Assembly: GCF_020379485.1 (NCBI RefSeq)
Contig: NC_063448.1
Coordinates: forward strand, 21,103,726 to 21,167,725
Reading direction: 5' to 3'
DNA: 64,000 nt
Source: Brassica napus
Lineage: Eukaryota > Streptophyta > Magnoliopsida > Brassicales > Brassicaceae
Shown here in pieces: positions 32,750 to 44,794 of this stretch. A model generated the notes under the pieces. The model was not told the origin of the DNA. It did no database searches and saw only the letters and a program-made list of their open reading frames with translations. Positions within the stretch are counted from its first letter, which is position 1. Every line of letters begins with the position of its first letter. A program made the position numbers and the translations under genes.

Positions 32750-34188
32750 CTAGACACTCAAAACAAACATTAAAATACTAGGATCATATGTGCAACACAA
32801 GTACTTGTTCAGATCAGAAACCAAAGTTTCTTTCCCTAAAACATGTAGCACACGTTTCAGATCATCATGAAGCCTATCAAAGTAAGTGTTGTACACCAGA
32901 ATGGTGCCAGGGTACGTGATAGCACAGTTACTAAAGAACAAATTCAAAACATGGACAAGTTTTTCAGATTTAGAACACAAAAGATCAATTTCAAACCGAG
33001 AATTACTTATCCAAGGATCAGCACTTTTATCAAAGAAGGTGTGTAAATCAGAATGATTTAAAGGCATGAAATATCATAGGATATTTTCAAAACGTGCCTA
33101 ACATGATCAGAATTAGAATACAAAAGTTCAAGATCAGATTTCAAAACAGAATCACAACAAAAATCGGTTTTAACTCTAAGTGATTTCTGTTCCAGCAAAG
33201 TCTTAACCATAAATTCGTCCAAGGCACAAGTGGATGCAAACAAGTTACCAGTGATCAGTGCATATCTATAACAACTCAGATTAAAGCTATTTTCTTTGAA
33301 GACAAATGAATCAAACGTATTTCTAGAACAAAAATCATGCTGTTGCAAATCAAGCTCAAGAGACTCTTCAAAATGATCAAAACCTTTGCTATGTTTCAAG
33401 AACTGATCAAAACTCAAAACAAATTCAGAATTGATGTCATTGTCATGTTAAAAACGTTTTTGGTGAAGAAGTTCATCAGGTTCAAACACTTTAAAAGAAT
33501 TAAACATATTTTCAAAAACAGAATCTGAAACACGAAATTCTTTAACCTTGTCAAAACCAAAACGTTTCACATCTTGAGAACTGATCTTAACACACATTTC
33601 AGACAGAAAATTAATCAAATCAAGTTTCTTATAGTTCTCTTGAATGTATGTGGTCAAAGGCGTAGGAGTTGTGCCTGGATCAAAGCAAAGAAGATTCTCC
33701 ATGTTGATGGATGTAATGCTTGGTATTTTCTCATCAAAGGTAGGACCAAGTTCGTCTTCCTCATCAAAGATGCGACCTAGGCCATCGTCCAAGGGTCTCC
33801 TAGTATCAAGAAGCGGTCCTTGATGTGGGTAGTCGAATGGTTTTTCCTCAAAATCCTGTGAAAATAGAACAAGACTACTCGGATGCTCCGGTTGCAAAAA
33901 GGTTTGTTCTGCAATAGTCTGTTCTTTATCAAACATAAAATCAGGTTCTGGAAAAGGAAGATCACAATTATCCTCACAAATCATCAAACTTTCAATCAGC
34001 TCTTCCTCATACTCATCAAAAATTGGTAAATAATCTGAAAAATCTTTTAGATCTTCAAGGTTGTTTTCAGATTTACCTTTGGGTTTTTCATTGATGAATA
34101 AGGATGGCTTAGCTATAGATGCACGTGTGGTTGTGCTCTTCTTTTGGATCTTACTGACGTCCTTGAGGGCTTTCACCACACCCTCCAC
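32750..34188 (-). pseudogene. acidic protein of the nested LTR element, broken
   Basis: Three consecutive minus-strand open stretches form one decayed gene: 34188-33448 (246 residues), 33417-33058 and 33067-32750, separated by a stop near 33448 and a frame change near 33060. The first part is strongly acidic with repeated sentences (YPHQGPLLDTRRPLDDGLGR, IFDEEDELGPTFDE). The later parts are mixed helical (SFDQFLKHSKGFDHFEESLE; VLHVLGKETLVSDLNKYLCC). No zinc knuckle, protease DTG, polymerase YxDD or integrase motif is visible. Similar acidic proteins recur in Brassica repeat annotations as hypothetical proteins, from memory. An upstream lysine-rich ATG (MEGVVKALKDVSK) may be preceded by more coding sequence to about 34260. 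Confidence 0.55.
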
Positions 34189-34724
34189 AAGGTTGTCACA
34201 AAACTCCCGGACTTCAAACTGACTTAAAAGCCTTCTTTGTTCAGCTTCAAACTTCTTAACCTGAAAATTCTCGACACAAAAGGTTAACAGATAAAAATAA
34301 TCCTCACACTCTCAAGTGTTTGATTCCACCCACACAAGTGTTTCTCTCAGATTTTATTGGTCACTCAAGAGTCTCCTCTCAAAGTTCTAAGAGAACAAAT
34401 CAAATAACCCAATAGATTTCTCCAAGCAAGCAAGATATGAACACAAGATAGAAAGATAAGAGAATTGGTTTTGAAATCCGTATTAACTACTCTAAGGCTG
34501 GATTTCTCCTCATCCAGCAGGATTTCTCTTCCACCACCTAGCCAAATAAATCAAACTTTTTTTTTTAGATAGATTTTTTTTTTCTTTTCTTTTCTTTTTT
34601 TCTTATCTTTTTTCTTTGTAGAAGAATGGCGATAGGTAAGGTAGTGGCCGAATTTGAGATAGAAAGATGAAGAAGTGTTTAGAAATGGAAGATGAGAAAG
34701 ATGGATAGATAGTATCGGTTGAGT

Positions 34725-34737
34725 GGCACTGACACCA
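34725..34737 (-). promoter_or_regulatory. primer binding site of nested element
   Basis: TGGTGTCAGTGCC on the minus strand differs at two positions from the initiator-Met-tRNA primer site TGGTATCAGAGCC and lies two bases from the LTR. Confidence 0.65.
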
Positions 34738-34739
34738 CT

Positions 34740-35721
34740 TGATACGCCCTAAATTAGGGAAGGATCACTCAACCAGACTAAGGGGATATGAACTCGCCAA
34801 AAGGGAGAACTGGTGGATTGAACGGTGACACAAGAGGTGCGGAAAGTCTCTTGATACTACCAGACTTCAGTTGTTGCTTGATATGACGCACAAGTCCAAC
34901 AAAAGAAGGGTTTCTATACGTTGCTTGATAAGACGCACAAGTCCAACAAAATAGAGATTTGTTTACTCAGAGATAACCTCACCAAGAAACGAAAAGTGTT
35001 CTACAAAGAACAAAGAGATAAACTCAAATAAAAGGGAAAATGAATGCTTTATTTCGTGGCACATAGGCCCTATTTATAGGATTACAAGTTGTACAAATCC
35101 AAAGAAGAATGTGCTAAAAACATGACATTGAAAATAGAAACAAAGACTTGACTAAATAAAGTCATTGACTGAAACTTGGACTGCTTCTTGATATAGCCAC
35201 GACCAGGACTTTGAAAAGTGAAGAATATGCTCCTGATATGGGCCAAGACATGTCTCTTTAAGGCCTGGTCGAAATCCATCTTTTTTCTTTAGCCAATTTT
35301 TATAGGTTTCTCCATTTCGCTCAAACAAGTCTGTTTTTAATTCTTTTTTTGTAAACCATCCAGCCCAAGACTTTCTTGGACATTTAGAACATGAATAATA
35401 ACCTTTGGCAAGATTGAATTGGTCGTTGGTTCATCAGAAAGAAGGTTAGCCATTTTCAGCTTCTCGGGTGGTCTGAATTCGCGAGAACTGAAGATCACCT
35501 TATTTGTAAATGGCATAACTGTCACATATAAACTCCGTTTGATATGATTCTTCTTCGAAGAGCTCCGTAATCAAGTTGAGAACATTCTCCAAGTGATTAC
35601 ATGCGTAGAAGCCTCGTGGTTTGGAAGATATGAGTCAAATAATGAACATATATCTTTACTACTTCCCATGATCAAGCCATGCATGTCTGTTTTGCCCTGT
35701 GCGCTACCCAAGGGTACATCA
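34740..35721 (-). repeat. 5' LTR of nested element
   Basis: 982 bp, the longer LTR copy; it keeps about 44 bp around 35550-35595 (CGAAGAGCTCCGTAATC) that the other LTR lacks. TTGATATGACGCACAAG is duplicated here too. Confidence 0.9.
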
Positions 35722-36454
35722 CTTTCTGCCCTCGGTCAAGTTTATCGCTTCGCGGAAATATTCCATTTTTCTTCGATCTTTGTATTCGTCTTCGGAAACT
35801 TGACATTTATCTTCTTCTGGGCGACAAATGATAAACCGTCGTAACGACTGGGCTCGGTTTCATAAAATCATAAGTGGGCTCTTTGCCGTGTTCTGGCCCT
35901 TTCTGGGCCTTTTTTTGACTTTTGCATTTTTATGATTTTATAATAATAATGCTTCCGAAACGGCGTCAATTCCGAAGAACATTCAAATTTCTCGTATAGC
36001 GTAGGCAACCTTGCGTGTTCAGCTAACCGTTGCCATTTTATACCATCAATCCGAATGTTCTTTGAGAAAAAACGAGTTCTTGCGGTTTTTAAATCGTAAA
36101 GTTCCAACGATACCTCCAATCGAGACAAAACAAGAATGAGTTTGATGCAATCTCGGGAGAGGAGTTACGAGGACGAGGTGAAGACGGACTCCGGGTCCAG
36201 CTCGGCGAACGGCCGAGCTGAATCCGCGCTCGATACCGCTCGGCCGTTCGCCGAACTGGACTTGGTCCAGCCTGGCGAACGGCCGAGCTGAATTCCACAG
36301 ACGATCTAGCCTGTTCGTTTCGACGAACTGATCATTAGACCTTTGATAGTTTTTTCCGTTCTTTCTTGACTTCTTTTTTACTTTTATAGAAGAGAAGATT
36401 TTATCGGAAGTTTTTCCGACGTTGATTTCGTCGTAACCGATTTTGACCCCAACA
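35722..36454 (-). repeat. inner part of element 3 LTR
   Basis: Continues 31392-31570 after the nested insertion and ends TTTTGACCCCAACA next to the PPT. In place of the GCTACGTAGC palindromes of elements 1 and 2 it carries another palindromic set, GCTCGGCGAACGGCCGAGC and CGCTCGGCCGTTCGCCGAAC, at 36190-36290. Confidence 0.75.
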
Positions 36455-36471
36455 GTTAGCCCCCCAGCTCG
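36455..36471 (-). promoter_or_regulatory. polypurine tract of element 3
   Basis: Minus-strand CGAGCTGGGGGGCTAAC abuts the LTR, as in the other two copies. Confidence 0.75.
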
Positions 36472-36704
36472 TTAGGATCGTGAGGTTCTTGCGAGTGGCT
36501 GAGACATGTTTAGACGGAATCAACTGTCCGAAAATCCGAAGATGAATAGTGAATATTTTTGCCTATAAGTAGTTAGAGTAAGTTTTCAAATTCTTTACTT
36601 GCTCATTTCCACAAATCTTCTCCCAAAGAAGATCATTTGCGCTCTTCTCTTCCTTTGAAAAAATTCTCTACCTTTTCCTCTTTTCTCTTTTTTTTTTTTT
36701 TTTT

Positions 36705-38608
36705 TTGAGAAGGAATGATCATGTTTTCAAAGAGAAAATCTTCCACCATGTCTCGTCGCGACCGTTCCGTTCCGTTCCTGATGGTTCCAGCTCGCAGCAT
36801 GTCGGTGTTGTACCAAAGGTGGAATTCTCGGCCGAATCGATCGATGCATACTGGACGGCTAGGGGTGAAGTGAAACCTACCCTTCCTGTGCTATGGGTTC
36901 CTCCCCCTTTTAAAACCAACCCTGTGGCCGGCTGTCCGAGCAGGAGTTATCCAAATGGGCTTGCGGCCATTACACATTTCTGCAGGATTCTTGAGTCAGT
37001 CGAGTTTCGCCTCCCAGAAGGTGGAGAAGTTGCACAATCTCCGCCGGAAGGCTCTTTCACGTGCTATGAGGCGTTCTTGATGCAATGTCATCTATGGTTC
37101 CCTATCCCGGAGCTTATCCTGCAGCTTCTTATCCATTTCAACTTGTCGATCAGCCAGGTTAATCCATGCGGTTTACAGCACCTCGTTGGAATCTTGGTGC
37201 TGAGTTACGAACTGGGAATCACCCTTGACACTGATCATCTTGAGCCTTTAGTTGAGCCCCGATGGTCTACTTCACTCATAGTCCAAGTGAGGCCCCGTAC
37301 GAACATGGTGATCATCTCGGGGTTCGTATCGAAATACCATTTTTAGAAGGAGCAGTTCTTCTTTGTCCGTGTTAGTGATGCCTCGGTGGAAGCGAGTGCC
37401 ATCCCCATCTTTAGGACTGGATGGGGGACAAAAGGTATTCCTGATTCCGGACGTTCACTATCTTTGGTTTCGACGATGTCTGATCTTCTCTCTTTTTTAG
37501 TGTCCACCACTTTCTATCAGGTTCCCGAGGGATTGCCCACTTTTTGAGAGTTATTACGCGGGCGTCCATGCTTTTGGGCGGGCTTTTCCCCGAAGCGGGT
37601 CCGTCGTGCTGTCGCACTCTACCGTTCCCGGTTTCAGCCGGACCTGCCGACCGAAGAAGGGTCGGAGTCTAGTATGGATGGGTTTATTCCCTATGTGCCT
37701 CGGACGAAGAGAGACAGGTCGAAGCCTCGCAAGGACAAGCATCTTATAGTGGATGAAGACGTGGTTGACGGACAACTTTCTCCTGATAACATACTCAAGG
37801 ACTATCTTGACAGTCAAGCCGGCGGAAGCAGCGGCGAGCAGTTTAACCTCGACGGGTTGTTTGAATTCGACTTTCCTCCGACCGAGGGTGGACCCAACGA
37901 AGTGCCAGATTTTTCAAAGGCGTCGAGGATGGTCAATGGGGTAGGTTCTCATCTTTGGACATTCTCGGGTTTTCTTTGGTTCTAAGCTTTGCTGACTTTG
38001 AGAATTTTTTGTAGGGCCTTCTTATGATAAACCGAGCCCTCGATACAAGCAAACAAGAGGCTCATATGGCTCGATTCAAGGCTGAGGTGGCTGACAAAGA
38101 GATTGCTCTTTTGAAAGATGAGCTGAAAATTTCTCGTCACCGAGAGAGAGAGTTGTCTGAGAAGGAGGTCAACCATGCCCATAGGCGAGGGAAGAGAGAG
38201 ATAGTCGAAGTTATGAAGAGCCGTCGTGATAAGTTTTCGCAAAAGTTTGGAGAGCTCAAGGGGCGCTACAAGGCGCTCGCGGATTATCGCGAGTGTCGTG
38301 GATTCGTGGGTGGCTTGTACCTTACGCAGCTTCCCGACTATTTGTTTAGTAACGTGTATGCGAAGCAGACCGGTCATATGGCCGAGAAAGATAAAGATTT
38401 TAAAATTTCTGAGGTTGAGGAAGAGATTTGGGTGCAATGGGAACCAGATCCCGTTTCTCCCGACACGGTGGAGGCCGAGACGGGAGATCATGGCGAGGCG
38501 GGCGAAGTGGACCAGCCGGTGGCTCCGCTTGATATGAACGACTACTCGATCGGAAGATCGATGAGTGGGGACTTCGATCTTGGCGATAGACTGCAAGGTT
38601 CGCTGTGA
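36705..38608 (+). pseudogene. antisense Transposase_28-like gene (element 3)
   Basis: Homolog of 12186-13986, with the same two-exon plan. Exon 1 (to 37940) carries SPPEGSFTCYEAFLMQCHLW and FPIPELILQLLIHFNLSISQ, the Transposase_28-like core, but is broken by a TAG at 37344-37346, and the frame changes further on (about 37350-37650) before SMDGFIPYVPRTKRD. The intron (37941-38014) joins ...MVNG to GLLMINRAL at the same place as in element 2. Exon 2 (38015-38608) is open, a basic coiled coil (FKAEVADKEIALLKDELKIS) ending in an acidic stretch and DLGDRLQGSL. The start codon is uncertain: the open frame reaches 36705 but the nearest ATGs (36717, 36723) lie in other frames. Confidence 0.65.
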
Positions 38609-39772
38609 GTTGTTTGGAAAGTGCCCCCTTGACTTTGTAATTTGTTTCTGTTATTTTTACGTGTGCTGGCCCAATATGGCCATTTTTTATGTAATGGGAC
38701 TGGACGAGTGAGGCTTCGAATCCCTGCCGTTTTACCAGCTTTGTGTTTGAACCATGTTTTTATAAAAAAAAAGATTTTAAGGATGTTTGGATTTTTTTTG
38801 CTAAGTGTAAGGAGAAGGGTTCGAGTTGTCATCTCGTCCTTCGCCTCTTTTTTACTTTGGTGGATCGTCGAACTCGTTGTTCATTGAAGCTTTGAGCGTG
38901 TTTTTGGTTATGGAAGAAGAGACATGCTTTCAGGATCTCGTATCTTTTCGATATCATGCCTTGAGACGTTAGAGACCAGTGTGTTGAGTTTAGGGTAAGA
39001 CCTAGGTTTACTTTCGGTTGAAGGCTTTTGCGATGACTAATCGGTTGTCGTTTAGCCTGTTGCGATTTTAACCTGACTCCATTCTGCTTTAAAGTCCGCG
39101 ATATGTTCTCGGCTTATACGACTTGTATGGTAGGAATCAATCATCTCTTCGAGGACAATTTTTAAGTCTCCCGAAAGTGCTGACCAAAATTTTGGGTTTC
39201 TTTTATAGCGCACTATTTTATCCTAGTTGGATGTAAGAGGACCTATCCTTAGGATGGGTCTAAATGCGTTTGTTTAGGACGGCTAATGTGCTCGACGGGG
39301 CCAGTCAAAGAGCGTTTGTAACTTATAGTCGCGAATGGACTGAGAGCATGTTTTTGAAGATCTAGGCGACGTCTCGCTTATTTTTCTTTTCGAAAACATA
39401 CTGTTAGTGATATTTTGAGTATCAGAGACCAGGGTCTTGTGTTCTGGTCGGGGGTCGGAACCGACGTGCGACCGAAACTTTTTTGCAAATGATTTTATGT
39501 GATGGAATCTGTTGATTCCGACCATGCCTTAGTCGATGTGACGAAGTTTCTTTGTCGAATAAGTTAGTGTGAAGTTGATCCGTTTCGAGGTAGGATGATT
39601 TGTTGCGAATTTCCGCTTTTTAGTTTCGTACGATGATCGTTTTGCTCGTCTTTGGATGTTTTCCGAAAGTATAACAAGATGTTTCTCCAAAATAAGAGAG
39701 ATGTTAACGAAGTTTTTATTGCCGAAAAAGTTTCAAAAATATTGAGTACAAGGAAATTTTTTTAGAATGCAG
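38609..39772. other. conserved non-coding block of element 3
   Basis: Matches 13987-15015 of element 2 in order. GGCTTATACGACTTGTATGG at 39112 is shared. No supported frame. Confidence 0.6.
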
Positions 39773-39832
39773 GAATATACGAGTATTCGTATATGTACCC
39801 ACCCCCCACCCTCCACCACCCCCCCCCCTTTT
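39773..39832 (-). repeat. internal G-tract plus inverted repeat (element 3)
   Basis: ATATACGAGTATTCGTATAT is followed by a long C-run broken by A and T (CCACCCTCCACCACC), i.e. a G-rich tract on the minus strand. Longer and less pure than in elements 1 and 2. Confidence 0.65.
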
Positions 39833-39931
39833 GGAGAGGGGAGATAGCTAAATTCGTCCTTTGACGAGCTGCCTACATACCCTCTTCGGGGATCAAGCCA
39901 TCTCGGAGTTCTGCTTTTTGTGCGAGTGAGT

Positions 39932-41860
39932 TTACTCGGATATTGCGTCAATCGTGTTGGTTACAGGATCGACGAATTTTACCGGCTTTTTTTCCTCCTG
40001 TTGGGTAGAAGCGTTGGGCTTTGAAACTGGTTGTTCTTTAGCCGTCGCTTGAGTTGACGATTCTAGATCGTCTTCTTACGAAGCGTTTTCAGTGGACGTT
40101 TGAGTTAGCTTTGCCCATTTGGGTTTCACCATTGTGTGATGGTCGTGATTTTCCGTAGTTTGTGTTCGGCCAGGAAGCAGCGTCTCGACTGTGTCTGGGA
40201 TCCCCAGATTGCGGCAATTCCGTTATGAGTCGGGAATTTGATGCCTTAGTGATAAGTCGACGGGACCGCTTTCATGGCGTTCAGCCAAGGTGTGCACATG
40301 ATGACGTTGTAGATGGCTGGGTGGTCAACGACTGTGAAATCGATGATCTTCGTGACTTCTTTTGCTGCAACGGGTAGTTTGGTCGATCCGAGAGTCATGG
40401 AGCTCGTGCCCGCGAAACCGGTTAGCGGCTTGGGGGATGGTACGACTTCTCCTAGTTCGACGTTCATTATTTTAAGAGTGTCACGGAAGATGACATTGAC
40501 CTTGCTGCCCGTGTCGACGAGAACTCTTGCGACCTCAAGATCTCTTATCGCGAGATCGATCACGAGCGGGTCGCAGTGGGGCTGATCGATCCTGCCGGCC
40601 TATTTTTCATCGAAAGTGATCACTCCTTTCGGGAAGTCGCTAGGCGCGGACCAGGTTAGCGAATTTGCGCTTGTCTCAGCCTTGCACTCATAAGCTTTGA
40701 TGGCGGAGATGGTATCGCTGCAGTACTGCGATCCTCCGATGATCATATTAACTCTGCGGCGACTATTGTCATTTCCCTCTCGTCCTGCCTTCTCCCGCGC
40801 TTTTCTCCTGATTGGTTCTCTCGGAGAGGATTCTCGGTTTGAGGGGCTTTATCGTTTCTCGGAGGACAGTCTGAGTCGCGGACAAGATCTTTTACGCTAG
40901 ATACTTCGGCGAGTTCTCCTGCAAGAAGCTTTGCGGCCAACCTGGCGCCGAGAACCTTGCAGTTTATGGTCGAATGGCCACAGGCCTGATGAAAGTCGCA
41001 AAAGGCATTCTTGTCGTAATTTGGATTGCAAGTCCATGTATTTCCCGTCGTCCGACCTTACTCTGGTCCGGAATTGATGGCCTAGTTATGCGCTCCATGG
41101 GTCTCCTCTTCCCCGTGATGAACGATTTTGTCATTACGAGGGTTTCTTCTTTTAGGTTTCTGATCCGACATGGGATCCTTCAATGAAGTTTTCGTGAGCT
41201 TTTGTTTTTGCGATAAGACTCTCGTCTTTTTTCAGATGGTTATGTAGTATGTGGCTTTATGGAGCGCGTCCTGAATCGTACGCGGCCTATCCAAGGTTAT
41301 CCACTTCCTGAACTTTGACTTGTACCAGAGCGTCTACTGCCACTTTGTCGCTTATTCCGCTGATTCTAGCCATGACAATCTTAAATCGTTTTATGAAGTC
41401 ACGGAGAGGCTTGCCCTCTCATTGGGACATGCTCCAAAGATCGACATCGGAGGTTTCTTGGTCTATGAACATAGAGTACTGCTTGAAAAAATCCGAGGCG
41501 AGTTTGCGAAAGCTTCCAGTGGAATTCCGCTTCAGGCGAGAGAACCATTTGAGCGCTGCTCCTTGGAGATTTTCGACGAAGAGGCGGCATTCGCCGGCAT
41601 CTCTTTCGCTTTCTCTGGATTTGGCTCTCCCCATTGCGATCTAGAAAGCTTTCAGGTGTGCTCTGGGATCGGTTGTTCCGTCATAAGGCGTTACCCTGAT
41701 CTTTCCATGCTCCGAAACCCTAGTTCTGGTGATGCGGGTAGTAAAAGGTGGTTTTTGAGATTCCTCGAGCAGCATATCGATCTCGGGTGCACTTCTAGTA
41801 GCGTGGTGAATCTGAGATTTTACCGCTCTGACTTCTGCAGCCGTTTCATGAGATGATCGA
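39932..41860 (-). pseudogene. gag-protease ORF of element 3
   Basis: On the minus strand gag includes [20 protein letters not shown] and [20 protein letters not shown] (41419-41560), the retrotransposon gag signature of plant gypsy elements. A basic linker follows ([16 protein letters not shown], 40743-40940), then the protease [16 protein letters not shown] (about 40480-40530) and [10 protein letters not shown]. The tail ends ISE with TAA at 39932-39934, just before the G-tract, at the same place as in element 2. Frameshifts separate gag from later parts. No reverse transcriptase follows. Confidence 0.65.
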
Positions 41861-41989
41861 GAAGATCGTGGATCTGGGATTTCTCTCTAACAGGTTTCCG
41901 ATTTTGTCGGTGTTTGTCCCGTTCTTCCGACTTCATTTCGAAAGAAGTGAACATTTTTTGAACCTCCTCGAACGCTGCGGTGTTGAGGT

Positions 41990-43347
41990 TAACCATGGAT
42001 TTGACCCATTTTCATCCATGGTATATAAGTGTTTTACTATCTATATATTATATATTCTATCCTATTAGGTATGTTTTCAGGTTCAGCAGTATCTTGGAGT
42101 AAAGTGATGATTATGGAGCATTTATGAGGTTAAAAGATATTTCATCCGAGCTGACCATTAGAGGTCGATACGAAGAAGAAGCAATCGTTCGATGCACATC
42201 CAGTGCCGTTGATCGATACAGGAGAGAAGCCTCGACGATTGAAAATTATGATCGATCGATTTACACCTGTACCATCGATCGATGTCGAGACGCGAGATGC
42301 GCGACTTGGTTCCAGCCGACTTTAAACCCAAGGCTTCACCAAATTACAAGATTACCCCTGACGAGTTTTTAACCTAATAGTTATATACTTGCCTAAGTGT
42401 TAGGAGGAAAGGAGCTTTTAACCACCATTGTATTCTTACTTTCAGCAAGAGAGAGAGAGAGAGTTTTAGAAGAGAAAATCATAGAGAGATTTGTGATTGG
42501 AACTCCATTGATTCATCTATTCTATTGTATGCAGTTTTTATCTATATTTTGTGTCATGAATTACTTAGTTATGTCTGAGTAGTTTACTTGTTAGATTCAG
42601 AGTTCAAATAGGTTAGAGAGATTAGCACCAACTATAGATTTGCTGAGTTGTGATATTCATTGATTGATTGTTCTTAATTCTTATTTTTGCCTTGCTAACT
42701 AGAACATGAACCTAGGAATTTGCATGTGTCAAGCATCCTTGATCATCTTGTCCTGAATCTAATCTGTCATGCTAGGACTGCTAGAGAGAGCTAACCGCTG
42801 ATCTAGGAGACTAGTGAGCATTATCAACCCGCGCCTAGGGCTTAGCTAGAAGCTATCGATCGATATTGTCTTCTGACAATTGATCGATATTGCGAAAGGT
42901 GTATCAATCGATATCCATATAGGATCATCGATCGACACTTTCTTGTGATCAAAAGACGACAGTTGAGATCCAAGATCTAGTTAGTTAACCAGTGAAACAT
43001 TGTCATCGCTGATCACTGTGATTAAGGAGTTGAGCTCTAATATATCATGCATGCAACTGTTAGACATCTATAGGATTATAATCTCTAACACCTGAATAGA
43101 AACCCTGCATCTAATATCTTCCAATAAAGTTACACCCCCAATCATCTTGTTAGTCGAGCAATAGACTTGCTCAATTAGGATTGCTATTTACTTTTAAACC
43201 ATAAAACAACAAACACCTAGTATTAATAACCTGACTAGATTTAATAGGTTCCCTAGCTCCTTGTGGATTCGATCCCTAAGTACTGCAACTGAACTTCTTA
43301 TTTGAGAGAGTAATTCACTCCTAGGGTAATTTGAGTGGTATCAATTA
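41990..43347 (+). repeat. Athila-like LTR fragment with ATCGATCGAT motifs
   Basis: The block shows no ORF of note but has the character of an Athila-type LTR: ATCGATCGAT words at about 42250-42280 and 42855-42950, a GAGAGAGAGAGAG run, and the end GGATTCGATCCCTAAGTACT...GGGTAATTTGAGTGGTATCA. The last bases TGGTATCA at about 43337-43344 resemble an LTR end running into an iMet-type primer site. The right side is cut at about 43347, so no gag follows. Its left end meets the truncated gypsy element 3. Confidence 0.45.
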
Positions 43348-43420
43348 TTCAATAACGATATCGATCGACACGCTTCTAGTTAAGCTTTATCCGCGGGTTG
43401 AATGATTGTTTATTAAGATA

Positions 43421-44740
43421 TTGATGACATGGCTTATAGTTAAAATTACATGGACAATCACATTTATTACTGACATATATTTTTTGTACACTTTATAGAA
43501 GATGACAATAACTAATACATTACATTTAATGTTGATTTATATTTTTGTTAAACTTCTTAAAATATGGTAATAATTCATAAATCATCACTAAAATAAATAT
43601 ATTGAAATATGCATTCTAAATTTCAAAATACATTATTTAATTATATTTTTATAATTATACAATTTTTATTACTAATATTTTCATAATTTTCTACATCTTT
43701 TTTAAAAAATTAATAAATTGTTAATCGTAATTTCATTAGTTTATTTTAGATATCTACAAATTTTGTAAATATTGTTTAGTTATAAATAATAACTATACAA
43801 TTTTTATTTGATTTTTAGTAATTTTATACAAATTGATTTAATACATTTAACCAAAATAAATAGATAAAAATTTTATCTAAGATTCGAATTTTAAATATAT
43901 TACATATATATTATTAAATGTAATTTAAAATAAACAAAATTATTTTTTTCTTAATTTTATGCTTAAATAATTAACTTTATATTAAATATTAGTCAAAAAT
44001 AATAAAATATATAAATTAATAAATTTCATTTTAAATTCTAGACTATATTTGCGAAGTGATTTTGCCACATGTCCTATCTACAATCATTTTTACAAAACAA
44101 AATGATGACATGGCTAACAAGATTGATGACATGGCTTATAGTTAATATGACATGGACAAACACATTTATTACTGACATATATTTTTGGTACAATTTATAA
44201 AATATGGCAATAACTAATACATTACATTTAATGTTGATTTATATTTTTGTTAAACTTCTTAAAATATGGTAATAATTAATAAATCATCACTAAAATAAAT
44301 ATATTGAAATATGCATTATAAATTTCGAAATACATCATTTAATTGTATTTTTATAATTATACAATTTTTATTACTAATATTTTCAAAATTTTCTACATCT
44401 TTTTTAAAAAATAATAAATTGTTAATCGTAATTTCATTAGTTTCTTTTAGATATCTACAAATTTTATAAATATTTTTAGTTATAATTTTTAATAACTATA
44501 CAATTTTTATATGATTTTTAGTAATTTTATACAAGTTGATTTAATACATTTAACCAAAATAAATAGATAAAAAATTTATCTAAGATTTGAATTTTAAATA
44601 TATTACATATATATTGTTAAATGTAATTTAAAATAAACAAAATTATTTTTTTCTTAATTTTATGCTTAAATAATCAATTTTATATTAAATATTAGTCAAA
44701 AATAATAAAATATATAATATTAATAAATTTCATTTTAAAT
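43421..44740 (+). repeat. direct repeat pair, about 617 bp each
   Basis: 43421-44036 and 44123-44740 both start TTGATGACATGGCTTATAGT and end TTTCATTTTAAAT, offset by 702 bp, with high similarity by eye. The 86-bp link contains a third short GATGACATGGCT. The repeats are AT-rich with no coding capacity. Confidence 0.8.
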
Positions 44741-44794
44741 ATAATTTAATTTTTAAAAATTTTATCACTGTGCATGGTGCAGGAAAACACCTAG
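44741..44794 (+). mobile_element. Helitron-like 3' end
   Basis: TGTGCATGGTGCAGG (weak hairpin with TGCA arms) is followed by AAAACACCTAG, ending at 44794 before T. This suggests the AT-rich repeats upstream belong to a Helitron, but no clear 5' TC end was found. Confidence 0.45.

Larger units (their letters stand above)
31571..35721 (-). mobile_element. non-autonomous LTR retrotransposon nested in the element 3 LTR
   Basis: LTRs at 31571-32508 and 34740-35721 begin TGATACGCCC and end CATCA, with the target duplication CTTTC at 31566-31570 and 35722-35726. On the minus strand a primer site TGGTGTCAGTGCC (34725-34737) follows the right LTR after two bases, and a polypurine tract TTCAAGAGAGAGGGAA precedes the left one. 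The 2.2-kb interior encodes only an acidic protein of unknown function (34188-32750) and no gag, protease or polymerase domain that I can see. The LTRs are similar but not identical: three differences in their first 60 bases, and about 44 bp near 35550-35595 absent from the left copy. Confidence 0.9.
31392..41990 (-). mobile_element. non-autonomous Tat-like gypsy element (element 3), split and truncated
   Basis: This third family member reads leftward. Its parts are gag-protease (about 41860 to 39932), G-tract (39832-39773), a non-coding block, the antisense gene (plus strand 36705-38608), PPT (36471-36455) and the 3' LTR (36454-35722 continued at 31570-31392). The LTR is split by a complete LTR element at 31571-35721. 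The outer end of the 3' LTR is missing where it meets the Cassandra-like fragment, and no 5' LTR is found on the right, where an Athila-like LTR fragment starts at about 41990. No reverse transcriptase or integrase motif was found, as in element 2. Confidence 0.75.

Noticed and set aside
36455..36471. Riboswitch or terminator reading of the G-run
   Set aside because: Its position at the LTR edge and conservation in three elements identify it as a polypurine tract.
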